A stretch of DNA of 36,247 nt from an uncultured Oscillospiraceae bacterium (GCA_934621665.1 CAKTUT010000001.1:1-36247), one strand, 5' to 3'; counted from the first letter of the stretch, positions 7,419 through 15,953 are shown. Notes: generated by a model not told the origin, from the sequence alone. A program made the numbers and translations.

Positions 7419-10247
7419 ATGATTGATCAGGAACTGAGGGAGCGCGCGCTGAATGCGCCCGCAAAAGGCGACAAAGCCCCGCACGAGAAAATCTTGAAGC
7501 TGGGCAAGAAAATCACCGATGTGATCGACCACAAGCTTGGGAAAATTACGTCTGACGACCCGGAGTATTGGGGACTTGCGGGCGTCGTGACCGACGAGAT
7601 GGCGGATGTTGCGCTTTCCATGAAGCTGCGCACGCCGTATACCATCTCAGAGCTGTGGCAGATGAACAAGGTCACCGAGGAGCAGAAGCCGCATTTCCAG
7701 GAGCTGCTGGACAAGATGAGCTACATCGGCCTGCTGGAATACGACTATGGCTATCACTATGACCACAACGGCCGTACTGCCCCTCCGTCTGAGCGGCGCT
7801 ATATCCTGCCGATGTTTGTGCCCGGCAGCGCGGAGCTTTTCAACATGGAGGAGGACGCGGAACTCTCCGGCAGAAATCCCCGGCTGGAGGGGCATCCCGA
7901 ACTTGCCAAGTTCTTTGAGCGCATGACGTATGTTCCGCTGGCGGGCAAGACGCATCTGCTGCCGCCGGGCGGCGGCGGCGTCGGTATGCACGTTATTCCG
8001 GTGGAAAAGGCTATCTCGATGGAAAACCAGACGCTTGATATTGAGCATCTGTCCTACTGGCTGAAAAAATATGAGGGACACATTGGCGTTGGCCAGTGCT
8101 CATGCCGGACAAGCCGTGCCGTAATGGGCGAGGGCTGCGCGGACGACAATATGTGCTGGTGCATCGGCGTGGGCGATTTTGCCGACTATTGCCGCGAGAC
8201 TGGCAAGGGTCACGACATCACCTATGAAGAAGCAATGCACATTCTGCAGGCCGCAGAGGATAACGGCTTTGTACACCAGATTACGAACATCGACGGTGAA
8301 AATAAAATTTTCGGCATCTGCAACTGCAACGTCAACATCTGCAATGCGCTGCGCACCTCGCAGCTGTTCAACACGCCGAACCTCTCCAGAAGCGCCTATA
8401 CCGCCGAGGTTGACCGGGCAAAGTGTGTTGCGTGCGGCAAGTGCGTGGAGTATTGCCCCGCGGGCGCAGTGCGCCTTGGGCAGAAGCTGTGCGACAAGCA
8501 TGGCAATGCAATTGCGTATCCAAAGCATGAGCTGCCGCACGGCATGAAGTGGGGCGAGGAGCACTGGGATCCCGATTACCGCGACAACAACCGCAAAAAC
8601 TGCTATGACAAGGGTACTGCACCGTGTAAAACAGCCTGCCCGGCGCATGTTGCCGTACAGGGCTATCTGAAGCTTGCCGCACAGGGCAAGTATCAGGAGG
8701 CGCTGGCGCTTATCAAGAAAGACAATCCGTTCCCCGCTGTCTGCGGACGCGTTTGCAATAAGCGCTGCGAGGAGGCGTGCACGCGCGGCACGATTGATCA
8801 GGCCGTCGCCATCGACGCGGTTAAGAAGTTCCTTGCCGAGCAGGATCTGAACGCCGAAACGCGCTATATCCCACCGGTTGTCGTGGCATCCAGCCGCCTG
8901 TCCGGCTGGGAGCAGAAGATTGCCATCATCGGCGCAGGCCCTGCCGGTCTGTCTGCCGCCTATTATCTGGCTACCCGCGGCTATAAGCCCACAGTATTTG
9001 AAAAGTCGGCGCGCTCCGGCGGCATGATGACATATGGCATTCCGTCGTTCAAGCTGGAAAAGAATATCATTGACGCGGAAATTCAGGTTCTGCGTGAGCT
9101 CGGCGTGGAGATTCGCTGCGGCGTGGAGGTCGGTAAGGACGTCACCATTCAGCAGCTGCGCGAGCAGGGCTATCTTGCGTTCTATGTGGCCATCGGCTGC
9201 CAGGGCGGACGGCTGCCCGGTGTTGCGGGCGAGGACGCGGAGGGCACGGATATTGCCGTTCACTTCCTGCATGAAGCGCTGGCCGATGAGACGCAGCGCA
9301 TGGAGGGAAGCGTCGTCGTGGTTGGCGGCGGCAACGTGGCTGTAGATTGCGCACGTACCGCGGTGCGCTTCGGCGCGGCCAAGGTGTCGATGGTCTGCCT
9401 GGAGTCGCGCGAGACCATGCCGGCGTCTGATGGTGAAATTTACGAGGCCGAGGAAGAACACATTGCGATCTGCGCCGGGTGGGGTCCAAAGGAAGTGCTG
9501 AAGGACGAAAACGGCCATGTGACCGCCATTGTGTTTAAGAAGTGCATGCGCACAATTGACCCGGAGACGAAGCGCTTTGCACCGGTCTATGACGAGGACG
9601 AGACGATGACCATTGCGGCTGACCATGTGGTGTTCGCCATCGGTCAGGCAATTGAATGGGGCGGCCTGCTTGCGGGCACAAAGGTGGAGTTCCACCGCGG
9701 CAATTACCCGGTTGCCGATCCGCTGACATATCAAACGGCGGAGGAGGATATCTTTGTCGGCGGCGACGTGTACCACGGCCCGAAGTTTGTCATTGACGCC
9801 ATCGAAGAGGGCAAGTGTGCTGCTGAGTCGCTGCACCGCTATGTGCACAAGGGTGCAGATCTGAAAATTGGACGCAACCGCCGCGACTTTATCATGCTGG
9901 ACAAAGAGAACTTCTCAGTCAACTGCTATGATCATGCGGTGCGGCAGGAGGCCGGCATGGACGCGCAGATCGACCCGCATTCGTTCCGCGACGCACACAA
10001 GACACTCACTGCCGAGCAGGTACAGACCGAGACGGCACGCTGCCTTGGCTGCGGCGCAAGCTGGGTTGACCCCAACAAGTGCATTGGCTGCGGCGTGTGC
10101 ACGACAAAGTGCGTGTTCGACGCAATTCATCTTAAGCGCGACCATCCCGAGTGCTCCACGATGATGAAAGCCGAGGATAAGCTCAAGGGCATTGCGTCCA
10201 TGGCCGCAAAGCGCATGGGCGAGAGTTTGCGCGGCAGAAAGGGCTGA
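7419..10247 (+). CDS. Multi-domain Fe-S/FAD pyridine-nucleotide oxidoreductase (GltD-like core)
   Basis: This 942-residue protein has four parts. Residues 1-320 form an uncommon cysteine-bearing region (GQCSCRTS at about 226-233; ICNCNVNIC near 304). A ferredoxin-like 4Fe-4S motif follows at about 336 (CVACGKCVEYCP). A Fer4_20/GltD N-terminal domain comes next (CKTACPAHVAVQGYL, FPAVCGRVC..RCEEAC). Then comes an FAD/NAD(P)H reductase core with GAGPAG at 505-510 and a second nucleotide motif VVGGGNVAVD near 634. The C-terminus adds CLGCG and CIGCGVCTTKC (about 875-898). The core is that of glutamate-synthase small-subunit-like and NfnB-like flavoproteins, which pass electrons between NAD(P)H and Fe-S partners. 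The partner here is unknown. ATG 7419 follows AGAGGAG. The C-terminal Fe-S end and its place between hypB and hypA suggest a link to hydrogen metabolism (inference). Confidence 0.85.
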   Translation: MIDQELRERALNAPAKGDKAPHEKILKLGKKITDVIDHKLGKITSDDPEYWGLAGVVTDEMADVALSMKLRTPYTISELWQMNKVTEEQKPHFQELLDKMSYIGLLEYDYGYHYDHNGRTAPPSERRYILPMFVPGSAELFNMEEDAELSGRNPRLEGHPELAKFFERMTYVPLAGKTHLLPPGGGGVGMHVIPVEKAISMENQTLDIEHLSYWLKKYEGHIGVGQCSCRTSRAVMGEGCADDNMCWCIGVGDFADYCRETGKGHDITYEEAMHILQAAEDNGFVHQITNIDGENKIFGICNCNVNICNALRTSQLFNTPNLSRSAYTAEVDRAKCVACGKCVEYCPAGAVRLGQKLCDKHGNAIAYPKHELPHGMKWGEEHWDPDYRDNNRKNCYDKGTAPCKTACPAHVAVQGYLKLAAQGKYQEALALIKKDNPFPAVCGRVCNKRCEEACTRGTIDQAVAIDAVKKFLAEQDLNAETRYIPPVVVASSRLSGWEQKIAIIGAGPAGLSAAYYLATRGYKPTVFEKSARSGGMMTYGIPSFKLEKNIIDAEIQVLRELGVEIRCGVEVGKDVTIQQLREQGYLAFYVAIGCQGGRLPGVAGEDAEGTDIAVHFLHEALADETQRMEGSVVVVGGGNVAVDCARTAVRFGAAKVSMVCLESRETMPASDGEIYEAEEEHIAICAGWGPKEVLKDENGHVTAIVFKKCMRTIDPETKRFAPVYDEDETMTIAADHVVFAIGQAIEWGGLLAGTKVEFHRGNYPVADPLTYQTAEEDIFVGGDVYHGPKFVIDAIEEGKCAAESLHRYVHKGADLKIGRNRRDFIMLDKENFSVNCYDHAVRQEAGMDAQIDPHSFRDAHKTLTAEQVQTETARCLGCGASWVDPNKCIGCGVCTTKCVFDAIHLKRDHPECSTMMKAEDKLKGIASMAAKRMGESLRGRKG

Positions 10248-10250
10248 GTC

Positions 10251-10601
10251 ATGCACGAGCTTGGCGTTGTGTTCCACATTGCAGATTCTCTGGCTAAAAT
10301 CGCGGAGGAGAACCACGTGGCGAAAATTTCCCGCGTGACGCTGGAAATCGGCGAGGTCTCTACGGTTGTGCCGGCGTATCTGACGGATGTGTGGAACTGG
10401 AACTGTAAGCGCACGCCGCTTTTGCAGGGGTGCGAGCTGACGATTGAGCGGCTGCCTGCCGTGACGCACTGCGATGCGTGCGGAAAAGACTATCCGACCG
10501 TTCCGCAGGGGAAAATCTGTCCAAACTGCGGCAGCAACCGGACGTGGCTGCTCACCGGCAATGAGTTTAATATCAAGGAGATTGCAGTTCCGGATGAATA
10601 A
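10251..10601 (+). CDS. hypA: Hydrogenase/urease nickel metallochaperone HypA
   Basis: HypA binds nickel through its N-terminal Met-His and passes it, with HypB, to nickel enzymes. The 116-residue protein starts MHELGV, so the Ni-ligand His2 is present, and has a zinc site made of Cys74, Cys77 (CDAC) and Cys90, Cys93 (CPNC). Length and layout match the family. It begins three bases after the oxidoreductase stop codon and is therefore co-transcribed with it and with hypB. A terminator follows directly. Confidence 0.94.
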   Translation: MHELGVVFHIADSLAKIAEENHVAKISRVTLEIGEVSTVVPAYLTDVWNWNCKRTPLLQGCELTIERLPAVTHCDACGKDYPTVPQGKICPNCGSNRTWLLTGNEFNIKEIAVPDE

Positions 10602-10605
10602 AAAG

Positions 10606-10645
10606 CAAGGGCTTCCCCGTTGGGGAAGCCCTTGACGATTTTTTT
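10606..10645 (+). terminator. Intrinsic terminator after hypA
   Basis: CAAGGGCTTCCCC pairs with GGGGAAGCCCTTG around a tiny loop (10606-10634), followed after a short spacer by seven T residues (10639-10645). It closes the hypB-hypA operon. The next 130 bp up to the convergent permease gene hold nothing I can identify. Confidence 0.85.
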
Positions 10646-10779
10646 GGGGGCAAATTTCTATCCGGCAGGCAATTCGCCTGTGTCGTTCCGTGGCAGATGG
10701 AGCTTGCGGGGATGAGGCGCAGCAGAAAAAGCAGGCCGCCGGAGGCAATTCCGCGTCGTAAAGTTAAATAGAATAAATA

Positions 10780-11592
10780 TTATTGCAGATTGCGGTGCTT
10801 GCGCAGCATATACCACGTCAGCACATACATTACCGTGCCGGTGAAGAGCATTGCGCCGATGCTGATGAGCATACTGTTGTGCGCCAGAGCCATGGTGGCG
10901 GCAATGCTGTTGGAGTTTGGTATGGTGGGGCTGGTGTTGAACGAGTACAGCACGCAGAAACCGATTGTGGTGTAAAACACCCGCCAGAAGATCGACAGTG
11001 CAAAGTAGAACACAACGGACAGCAGTATTTTATGATTTGCAAAACTGTTGCCGATGGCAATCGGCGCATAGAAATTGAGACATGAAACAAGCAGGCTTAA
11101 AAGCACCAGCACCAGAAGCTCCAGTGCGAACGCCGCACCGTTGAGCGCATAATAGGTGTCAATTTCGGCAAAGAACTGCGCGGCAATGTCCAGTAGGTCT
11201 CGCAGCATTCCGCCCTCATACGCGACAATCATCACCGCAAGCGCGTCCACAAGAAACGTGGCAATGAACCATACGGCGGCGACAATCAGCTTGCTCCAGA
11301 GAATCTGGTGGATGCTGACGGGGAGCGTGAACATGAGGTAACCCTCGTCGGTCATCAGGTTTTTATAAAACCGGCTGACCATCAGTACAACGGAAAAGAC
11401 GGCTACGACAATCAGTGCAATGACAAAGGCAGCGGTGATCAGTGCGGCAATTGTTTGAAGCGGCATTTCGGCGTTTGTCAGCGAATAGGCGCTGATGCGC
11501 GTGAACAGACCGAGCAGCAGCACAACGCCGAACAGCGGCAGCATCAGCCGGGCGGTTGCCCGGAATTCGTGTTTCATCAGTTTTCCCAGCAT
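10780..11592 (-). CDS. ABC-2 type transporter permease
   Basis: A 270-residue integral membrane protein with about six hydrophobic segments. It starts MLGKLMKHEFRATAR, the common 'K.E....R' lead-in of ABC-2 permeases. It is encoded downstream of, and overlaps by 16 bp, an ABC ATPase gene, and a YtrA-type GntR repressor gene comes first. Such three-gene sets usually export or protect against cell-envelope-active compounds or antimicrobial peptides. The substrate is not visible. Confidence 0.85.
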   Translation of the reverse strand: MLGKLMKHEFRATARLMLPLFGVVLLLGLFTRISAYSLTNAEMPLQTIAALITAAFVIALIVVAVFSVVLMVSRFYKNLMTDEGYLMFTLPVSIHQILWSKLIVAAVWFIATFLVDALAVMIVAYEGGMLRDLLDIAAQFFAEIDTYYALNGAAFALELLVLVLLSLLVSCLNFYAPIAIGNSFANHKILLSVVFYFALSIFWRVFYTTIGFCVLYSFNTSPTIPNSNSIAATMALAHNSMLISIGAMLFTGTVMYVLTWYMLRKHRNLQ

Positions 11593-12281
11593 TTGAATAC
11601 CTCCCGGAAATAGGCGTCCACCGACATCCCGCGTTCTTCGCGGATGGAGTCAACGGTGGAGTGGAGCGCAATCTTGCCGCTGTTGACAAAGACGACCTCG
11701 TCGAGAATATTCTCCACGTCGGAAATCAGGTGCGTGCTGACAATAACGGCGGCCTCGGGGTTATAGTTTGCAATGATCGTGTGCAGAATGTAGTCGCGCG
11801 TGGCCGGGTCAACGCCGCCAATCGGCTCATCGAGCAGATAGAGCTTTGCCTTGCGGCTCATGGCGAGAATCAGCTGTACCTTTTCTTTCATACCCTTTGA
11901 CATCTGCTTGACGCGCAGCGAGGGTGACAGATTCAGATGTGCCAGCATCTGCTCGGCAGCGTCGCGCGAAAAGTCGGCGTAAAAATCCGCGTAAAAATCC
12001 ATCAGCTGACGCACGTTTGCCCATTCGATGAGCGACACACGGTCGGGAAGATATGAGACGATGGCGTTTGTTGTGGGCGACGGCGCTTTGCCGTCAATCA
12101 AGATGCTGCCCTCGCTGGGGGCGAGCAGGCCGGTGGCAAGCTTAATGAGCGTGGTCTTGCCGCTGCCGTTCGGGCCGAGCAGACCGACAATGCGGCCCGG
12201 CTCAACGGCCAGATCGACGTGGTCAAGCGCGCAGACACTGCCATAATTTTTGCACAGCCCCTGACACTGTAAAATTGGCAT
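11577..12281 (-). CDS. ABC transporter ATP-binding protein (ABC-2 export type)
   Basis: A 234-residue ATPase. The Walker A motif is GPNGSGKTT (about 36-44), the signature is the MSKGMKEK variant common in this subfamily, the Walker B is KLYLLDEPIGGVDP, and the switch histidine is in STHL. It drives the permease encoded next. The start ATG is one base after the stop of the GntR gene. A 12-bp tandem duplication (11977-12000) makes the local repeat FYADFYADF. Confidence 0.93.
   Translation of the reverse strand: MPILQCQGLCKNYGSVCALDHVDLAVEPGRIVGLLGPNGSGKTTLIKLATGLLAPSEGSILIDGKAPSPTTNAIVSYLPDRVSLIEWANVRQLMDFYADFYADFSRDAAEQMLAHLNLSPSLRVKQMSKGMKEKVQLILAMSRKAKLYLLDEPIGGVDPATRDYILHTIIANYNPEAAVIVSTHLISDVENILDEVVFVNSGKIALHSTVDSIREERGMSVDAYFREVFKCWEN
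11977..12000. repeat. 12-bp in-frame tandem duplication inside the ATPase gene
   Basis: GCGTAAAAATCC occurs twice in direct succession (11977-11988 and 11989-12000). It adds four residues and creates the protein repeat FYADFYADF in the helical domain without breaking the frame. Confidence 0.85.
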
Positions 12282-12282
12282 A

Positions 12283-12660
12283 CTAGGTTTCCTCCTGTTT
12301 TTCTTCTTTCATTTCTGCGGCAAGTGCTGCCGCCTCCTGCTGCGTAAAGCCAAGCGCGCGCATGGCGGACAAAAACTGGTGTACCTGCCCGGCGGCAAGC
12401 GTTTTGCGCGCCGATTCCACAGCGGCCGGGTCGTCGGTGACGAAACGGCCGGATGTGCGCTGGGAGTAGATGAGTCCCTCGCGCTCCAGCTCCAGCAGCG
12501 CACGCTGGACGGTGTTTGGATTGATGCCCGCCTCGGCCGCAAGCTCACGGACGGTGGGCAGACGGCTTCCGGGCGGATACTCACCCGCGGCTACGGCGCG
12601 GCGCAGCCGATCAATCAGCTGGGTATAGATTGGCTGATTTGGTTCAAAGCTCCAAGGCAT
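12283..12660 (-). CDS. GntR-family regulator, YtrA type
   Basis: This short 125-residue regulator has an N-terminal winged helix (PIYTQLIDRLRRAVAAGEYPPG, LPTVRELAAEAGINPNTVQRAL, EREGLIYSQRTSGRFV). The small C-terminal helical tail is typical of the YtrA subfamily, which lacks a large ligand domain. It is the first gene of an operon with the ABC ATPase and permease, starting behind AAGGAGGT. It most likely represses its own operon until a membrane-active compound is present (family knowledge; the inducer is unknown). Confidence 0.92.
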   Translation of the reverse strand: MPWSFEPNQPIYTQLIDRLRRAVAAGEYPPGSRLPTVRELAAEAGINPNTVQRALLELEREGLIYSQRTSGRFVTDDPAAVESARKTLAAGQVHQFLSAMRALGFTQQEAAALAAEMKEEKQEET

Positions 12661-12687
12661 TGCAGTACCTCCTTGCTTACTGTATCA

Positions 12688-12726
12688 AGACAATAATACA
12701 ATAGTACAATGACACAAAAATGTCAA
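12688..12726 (-). promoter_or_regulatory. Promoter and probable operator of the GntR-ABC operon
   Basis: On the minus strand TTGACA (12721-12726) and TATTGT (12698-12703) are 17 bp apart. Overlapping the -10 region are three abutting octamers read on the minus strand as CATTGTAC, TATTGTAT and TATTGTCT (12711-12688). This repeated array at the promoter is a good candidate binding site for the YtrA-type repressor. Confidence 0.65.
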
Positions 12727-12763
12727 GCACTTTTTTCTTCCTGCCACAGTTTTTTTACGGCAG

Positions 12764-12792
12764 TAGATTTTTTGCGGCGGGTTATGTATAAT
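12764..12792 (+). promoter_or_regulatory. Possible promoter of the zinc-finger/truA operon
   Basis: A perfect TATAAT (12787-12792) sits about 60 bp upstream of the ATG at 12854. At 17 bp spacing only TAGATT (12764-12769) is available as a -35 box, so recognition would rest mainly on the -10 element. Confidence 0.45.
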
Positions 12793-12853
12793 AATAATGA
12801 AATCTGTCTGCCTGGGCAGACGAAAACGCAGAGGGCAGAAAGGAGCGGGAGAA

Positions 12854-13258
12854 ATGTACCAGAGGAAACAGCCAAAAAGCGACACCGAACGATTTCTCGA
12901 CGCTTTTAAAAAGAAAGTAGGCGCAAGCCCCGAGAACTATCTGCGGCGCAAGCTTGCCGCGGGCACGGACGAGGAGGAACTGCGGCGGCTTTATGATATG
13001 CTGGCCGTTGAGATTGCGCGGCGCGCGCACTGCACGGCGCTGAAATATGACAGCTTTGGCCTGAAAAAACCGCAGGCGGCGCAGCGCCACCGGGAAAGGG
13101 CTGCACGTGAGACCGTGCCGGTCTGCGCGCGCTGTGGCGGGCGCATGGTGCTGCATACGGCGCAAAAGGGCGCGCGTAAGGGGCAGCGCTTTTGGGGCTG
13201 CGCCAACTATCCGGCCTGCCGGTATACCATTGCGTATGAGGAACATACGGAGAGATGA
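12854..13258 (+). CDS. Small topoisomerase-type C4 zinc-finger protein
   Basis: The 134-residue protein has a charged helical N-terminal part (MYQRKQPKSDTERFLDAFKKK, then DEEELRRLYDML). At the C-terminus it has a single zinc ribbon of the type found in the tail of DNA topoisomerase I: CARCGGRMV, then FWGCANYPACRYT. This suggests single-stranded nucleic-acid binding. There is no catalytic topoisomerase domain, so the name describes the fold only. ATG 12854 lies after AAAGGAGCGGGAG. The TGA overlaps the ATG of truA (ATGA), so the two are translationally coupled. Confidence 0.82.
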   Translation: MYQRKQPKSDTERFLDAFKKKVGASPENYLRRKLAAGTDEEELRRLYDMLAVEIARRAHCTALKYDSFGLKKPQAAQRHRERAARETVPVCARCGGRMVLHTAQKGARKGQRFWGCANYPACRYTIAYEEHTER

Positions 13259-13992
13259 CAAAGAATTATAAGCTGACGCTCAGCTATGACGGCACGCGCT
13301 ACTATGGCTGGGAGCGCCAGCCCGACCACGATACGATTCAGGGAAAGCTTGAGGCGGTGCTTTCGCGGATGTGTGACGCACCGGTGGAGGTATTCGGCGC
13401 GGGACGTACCGACGCGGGCGTTCATGCGCGCGCCATGGTGGCAAGCACGATGCTGGACACCGATAAGACACCGGAGGAAATCCGCGACTATATGAACCGC
13501 TATCTGCCGGACGATATCTGCATCGCCGAGGTGCGCGAGGCGGCCGAGCGCTTCCACGCGCGCTACCGCGCCGTGGGCAAGACCTACCGCTACACGTGCT
13601 ATGTAGGCGATACAAAGCCGGTTTTTGATCGCAAATACGTCTGGACGCTGGACTTTGTGCCGGATGTTGCGGCCATACAGGCCGCGGCGCAGGTGTTGCA
13701 GGGGACGCACGACTATAAAAGCTTTTGCAGCAATCCGCGCATGAAAAAATCCACGGTTCGCACCGTGGATTCCATTGAGATTGTCCGCAAGCGGGACTAT
13801 TTGTATTTTACGTTCCACGGCAACGGATTTTTGCAGAACATGGTTCGCATCCTTGTGGGAACACTTTTGGAGGCGGGCAAGGGAAGTCTGACCCCGGCGG
13901 AGATCGCGCAGATCATGCACGCGGGCGATCGCAGGCTGGCAGGACCGACTGCGCCGCCGCAGGGGCTGTGTCTGATTAAGGTAGATTACTGA
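13255..13992 (+). CDS. truA: tRNA pseudouridine(38-40) synthase TruA
   Basis: TruA converts uridines 38-40 of the tRNA anticodon arm to pseudouridine. The 245-residue protein has the catalytic motif GRTDAGVHA with Asp53, the N-terminal SYDGTRYYGWERQP and the C-terminal FLQNMVRILVGTLLEAGKG, all characteristic. Its end overlaps the end of the convergent trmO gene by 7 bp. Confidence 0.96.
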   Translation: MTKNYKLTLSYDGTRYYGWERQPDHDTIQGKLEAVLSRMCDAPVEVFGAGRTDAGVHARAMVASTMLDTDKTPEEIRDYMNRYLPDDICIAEVREAAERFHARYRAVGKTYRYTCYVGDTKPVFDRKYVWTLDFVPDVAAIQAAAQVLQGTHDYKSFCSNPRMKKSTVRTVDSIEIVRKRDYLYFTFHGNGFLQNMVRILVGTLLEAGKGSLTPAEIAQIMHAGDRRLAGPTAPPQGLCLIKVDY

Positions 13993-14681
13993 GCCGTACT
14001 GTCGGCTGTGTCCAGCATCACGATTTCCACCACCGTGAGCGTATTGCCGTCAATGGTAAAGCGTACATCGCGGCCGGAGAAGTTAAAGCCGTAGCGGCGT
14101 GTGGGGTCGTGCTGATAGCCCGGGATCGGGCCGCAGGCGAGCGCCTGACGGAGGCCGGCGCGCTTTTCCGCGGGAATTTGCATCTCCAGCTCCGGCGGAA
14201 AAACGATTTTGAGCGGCGCGGCGTTTCGCTTGCCGTCAAAGCCGTCCACAGCGTCGGGGTGGCAGTCGGCATAGGGCAGGTATGGCTTGATGTCAAAAAT
14301 CGGCGTGCCGTCCACAAGATCCGCACCGGCAACGTGCAGAATCGGGCCATTTTTCGTCTGAAGCTCCACGCCGGTCAGCCGGACGCTGGAAAGCCCGATG
14401 GAATTTGGCCGGAATGGCGAGCGCGTGGCAAATACGCCCACGCGCGTTTTTCCGCCAAGCTTTGGCGGCAGAACTGTGGGTGACCAGCCGTCGCGCAGCG
14501 CGCGGTCAAATTGCCAGATGAGCCAGATGTGCGAAAATTCCTCAATGCCGCGCAGTGCATCGGGGTTGCGGAATTCCGGCTCAAAGACAATGGTCGATTC
14601 CAGCGCGTCGGCAAGGCCACTCTGGCGCGGAACGCCGAATTTGGTTGGAAAATCGGAATGAATGCGGGCAATGATCTGCAT
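13986..14681 (-). CDS. trmO: tRNA (N6-threonylcarbamoyl-A37)-methyltransferase TrmO (TsaA/YaeB family)
   Basis: TrmO uses S-adenosylmethionine to methylate t6A at position 37 of certain tRNAs. The 231-residue protein carries the family signature FATRSPFRPNSIGLSSV, an N-terminal I-A-R-I-H-S-D-F-P-T-K-F-G-V-P-R-Q segment, and PIFDIKPYLPYADC in the barrel. The length matches the E. coli protein. ATG 14681 is chosen because AAAGGAG precedes it; the much longer open frame upstream (to 15224) overlaps the greA-family gene and has no family similarity. It lies tail-to-tail with truA, another tRNA anticodon-loop modifier. Confidence 0.92.
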   Translation of the reverse strand: MQIIARIHSDFPTKFGVPRQSGLADALESTIVFEPEFRNPDALRGIEEFSHIWLIWQFDRALRDGWSPTVLPPKLGGKTRVGVFATRSPFRPNSIGLSSVRLTGVELQTKNGPILHVAGADLVDGTPIFDIKPYLPYADCHPDAVDGFDGKRNAAPLKIVFPPELEMQIPAEKRAGLRQALACGPIPGYQHDPTRRYGFNFSGRDVRFTIDGNTLTVVEIVMLDTADSTAQ

Positions 14682-14762
14682 AATAAAACTCCTTTGCGCC
14701 GCGGCTTTTTTTTGCAGAGCGGCGCGTAAAAATGAAAAAGCAAACAGAAATGGGGCAGTGTC

Positions 14763-15266
14763 ATGAATGATGAACTGACTGCGGTAGATATCAAAAAAAT
14801 GCAGGAAGAGCTGGATTATCGCCGGATTCAGCTGCGGCCGCAGCTGATTGAGGACGTGAAAACGGCGCGGGAATTTGGCGATTTGAGCGAGAACTTTGAA
14901 TATAAGTCGGCAAAGCGAGAAAAAGGACGCAATGAAAGCCGCATCCGTTATCTTGAGCGGATGATCAAAACGGCAAAGGTTATCGACATCAGCTCCGCGC
15001 CGGATGAGATTGGCCTGTTTGACAAGGTGACGATCTATATCGAAGAGGATGAGGAGGAGCAGCAGATTCAGCTGGTCACGACGCTCCGGCAGAATGCGCT
15101 TAAGGGACTCATCAGCAAGGAGTCGCCGGTTGGAAAGGCAGTGCTTGGCCACAAGGCAGGCGACCGTGTGCTGGTGGAGGTCAATCCGGATTACAGCTAT
15201 TACATCCAGATTAAAGACGTGCAAAAGGGAACGGATGACGACTCGCTGCCCATCAGCTCCTACTGA
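14763..15266 (+). CDS. greA: Transcription elongation factor GreA/GreB family
   Basis: GreA binds the RNA polymerase secondary channel and stimulates cleavage of backtracked RNA. The 167-residue protein has an N-terminal coiled coil with the acidic tip motif REFGDLSENFEY, including Asp40 and Glu43 at the usual positions. A C-terminal FKBP-like domain follows (SPVGKAVLGHKAGDRVLVEV). The tail past residue 155 (GTDDDSLPISSY) is an extra. The two functional acidic residues are intact, so cleavage activity is expected. It is followed 14 bp downstream by a membrane protein gene. No clear promoter is visible in the 80 bp shared with divergent trmO. Confidence 0.9.
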   Translation: MNDELTAVDIKKMQEELDYRRIQLRPQLIEDVKTAREFGDLSENFEYKSAKREKGRNESRIRYLERMIKTAKVIDISSAPDEIGLFDKVTIYIEEDEEEQQIQLVTTLRQNALKGLISKESPVGKAVLGHKAGDRVLVEVNPDYSYYIQIKDVQKGTDDDSLPISSY

Positions 15267-15280
15267 CGCGGGAGGATGAT

Positions 15281-15913
15281 ATGAACATCTTTCTGTATGT
15301 GCTGGAAATGATCGGTACAGTTGCGTTTGCCGTCAGCGGCGCGATGATCGCGATTCAAAAGCGGCTGGATATTGTGGGCGTGCTGTTTCTGGGCATCGTT
15401 ACGGCGGTTGGCGGCGGCGCGCTGCGCGACCTGATGATCGGCGTAACGCCGCCCATGTGCTTTCAGAATCCGGTGTATCTGGTGACGGCGCTGGTTACGT
15501 CGCTGCTGTTTTTCCTGCCGTTTGTGCGGCGGCCGCTGGTGCGGCATCAGCAGCCGTTTGACCGGCTTCTGTTTGTGATGGATTCACTGGGACTGGCGGT
15601 GTTTACCGTGTCTGGCATCCAGTCGTGCGTGCATACGCATCCGGAGGCAAGCCCAATTCTGCTGGTGTTTGTCGGAATGCTGACGGCGACGGGCGGCGGA
15701 ATGCTGCGAGACGTGCTGGCGGGCGATACGCCGATGATTTTTGTCAAGCACGTCTATGCCACAGCCTCGCTTGCGGGCGCAGTACTGTTCGTTGTGTTGG
15801 CGGCGGCAGGGCTTGATGTGCGCATTGCGGGTGCGGCGTCGGTTGTGGCGGTGTTTGCCATCCGGTGTCTGGCGGCGCACTTTCGGTGGAATATGCCGAG
15901 AGCAAAGGAATAA
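15281..15913 (+). CDS. TRIC/UPF0126 (YicG-like) membrane protein
   Basis: The 210-residue protein has about seven membrane segments built from two inverted-topology repeats. Each repeat carries the family mark: GIVTAVGGGALRD at about 39-51 and GMLTATGGGMLRD at about 128-140. The family includes prokaryotic trimeric intracellular cation channels and proteins proposed to move glycine. Which of these it does here cannot be decided from sequence. It is probably co-transcribed with the greA-family gene and followed by a terminator. Confidence 0.88.
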   Translation: MNIFLYVLEMIGTVAFAVSGAMIAIQKRLDIVGVLFLGIVTAVGGGALRDLMIGVTPPMCFQNPVYLVTALVTSLLFFLPFVRRPLVRHQQPFDRLLFVMDSLGLAVFTVSGIQSCVHTHPEASPILLVFVGMLTATGGGMLRDVLAGDTPMIFVKHVYATASLAGAVLFVVLAAAGLDVRIAGAASVVAVFAIRCLAAHFRWNMPRAKE

Positions 15914-15920
15914 ACGACTG

Positions 15921-15949
15921 AAATGGGAAGCGATGCGCTTCCCATTTTT
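15921..15949. terminator. Bidirectional intrinsic terminator
   Basis: AAATGGGAAGCG and CGCTTCCCATTT flank an ATG loop, followed by a T-run. A-residues on the left let it also serve the convergent DUF1294 gene. Confidence 0.88.
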
Positions 15950-15953
15950 GCAT

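Noticed and set aside
8100..9848. 582-codon open frame on the minus strand opposite the Fe-S oxidoreductase gene
   Set aside because: It is a shadow of a well-supported gene in GC-rich DNA, has no recognisable domain and no ribosome binding site, and its composition follows the codon bias of the other strand.
14682..15224. Long upstream extension of the trmO reading frame
   Set aside because: It lies opposite the greA-family gene, has no TrmO similarity, and a good ribosome binding site marks the ATG at 14681.
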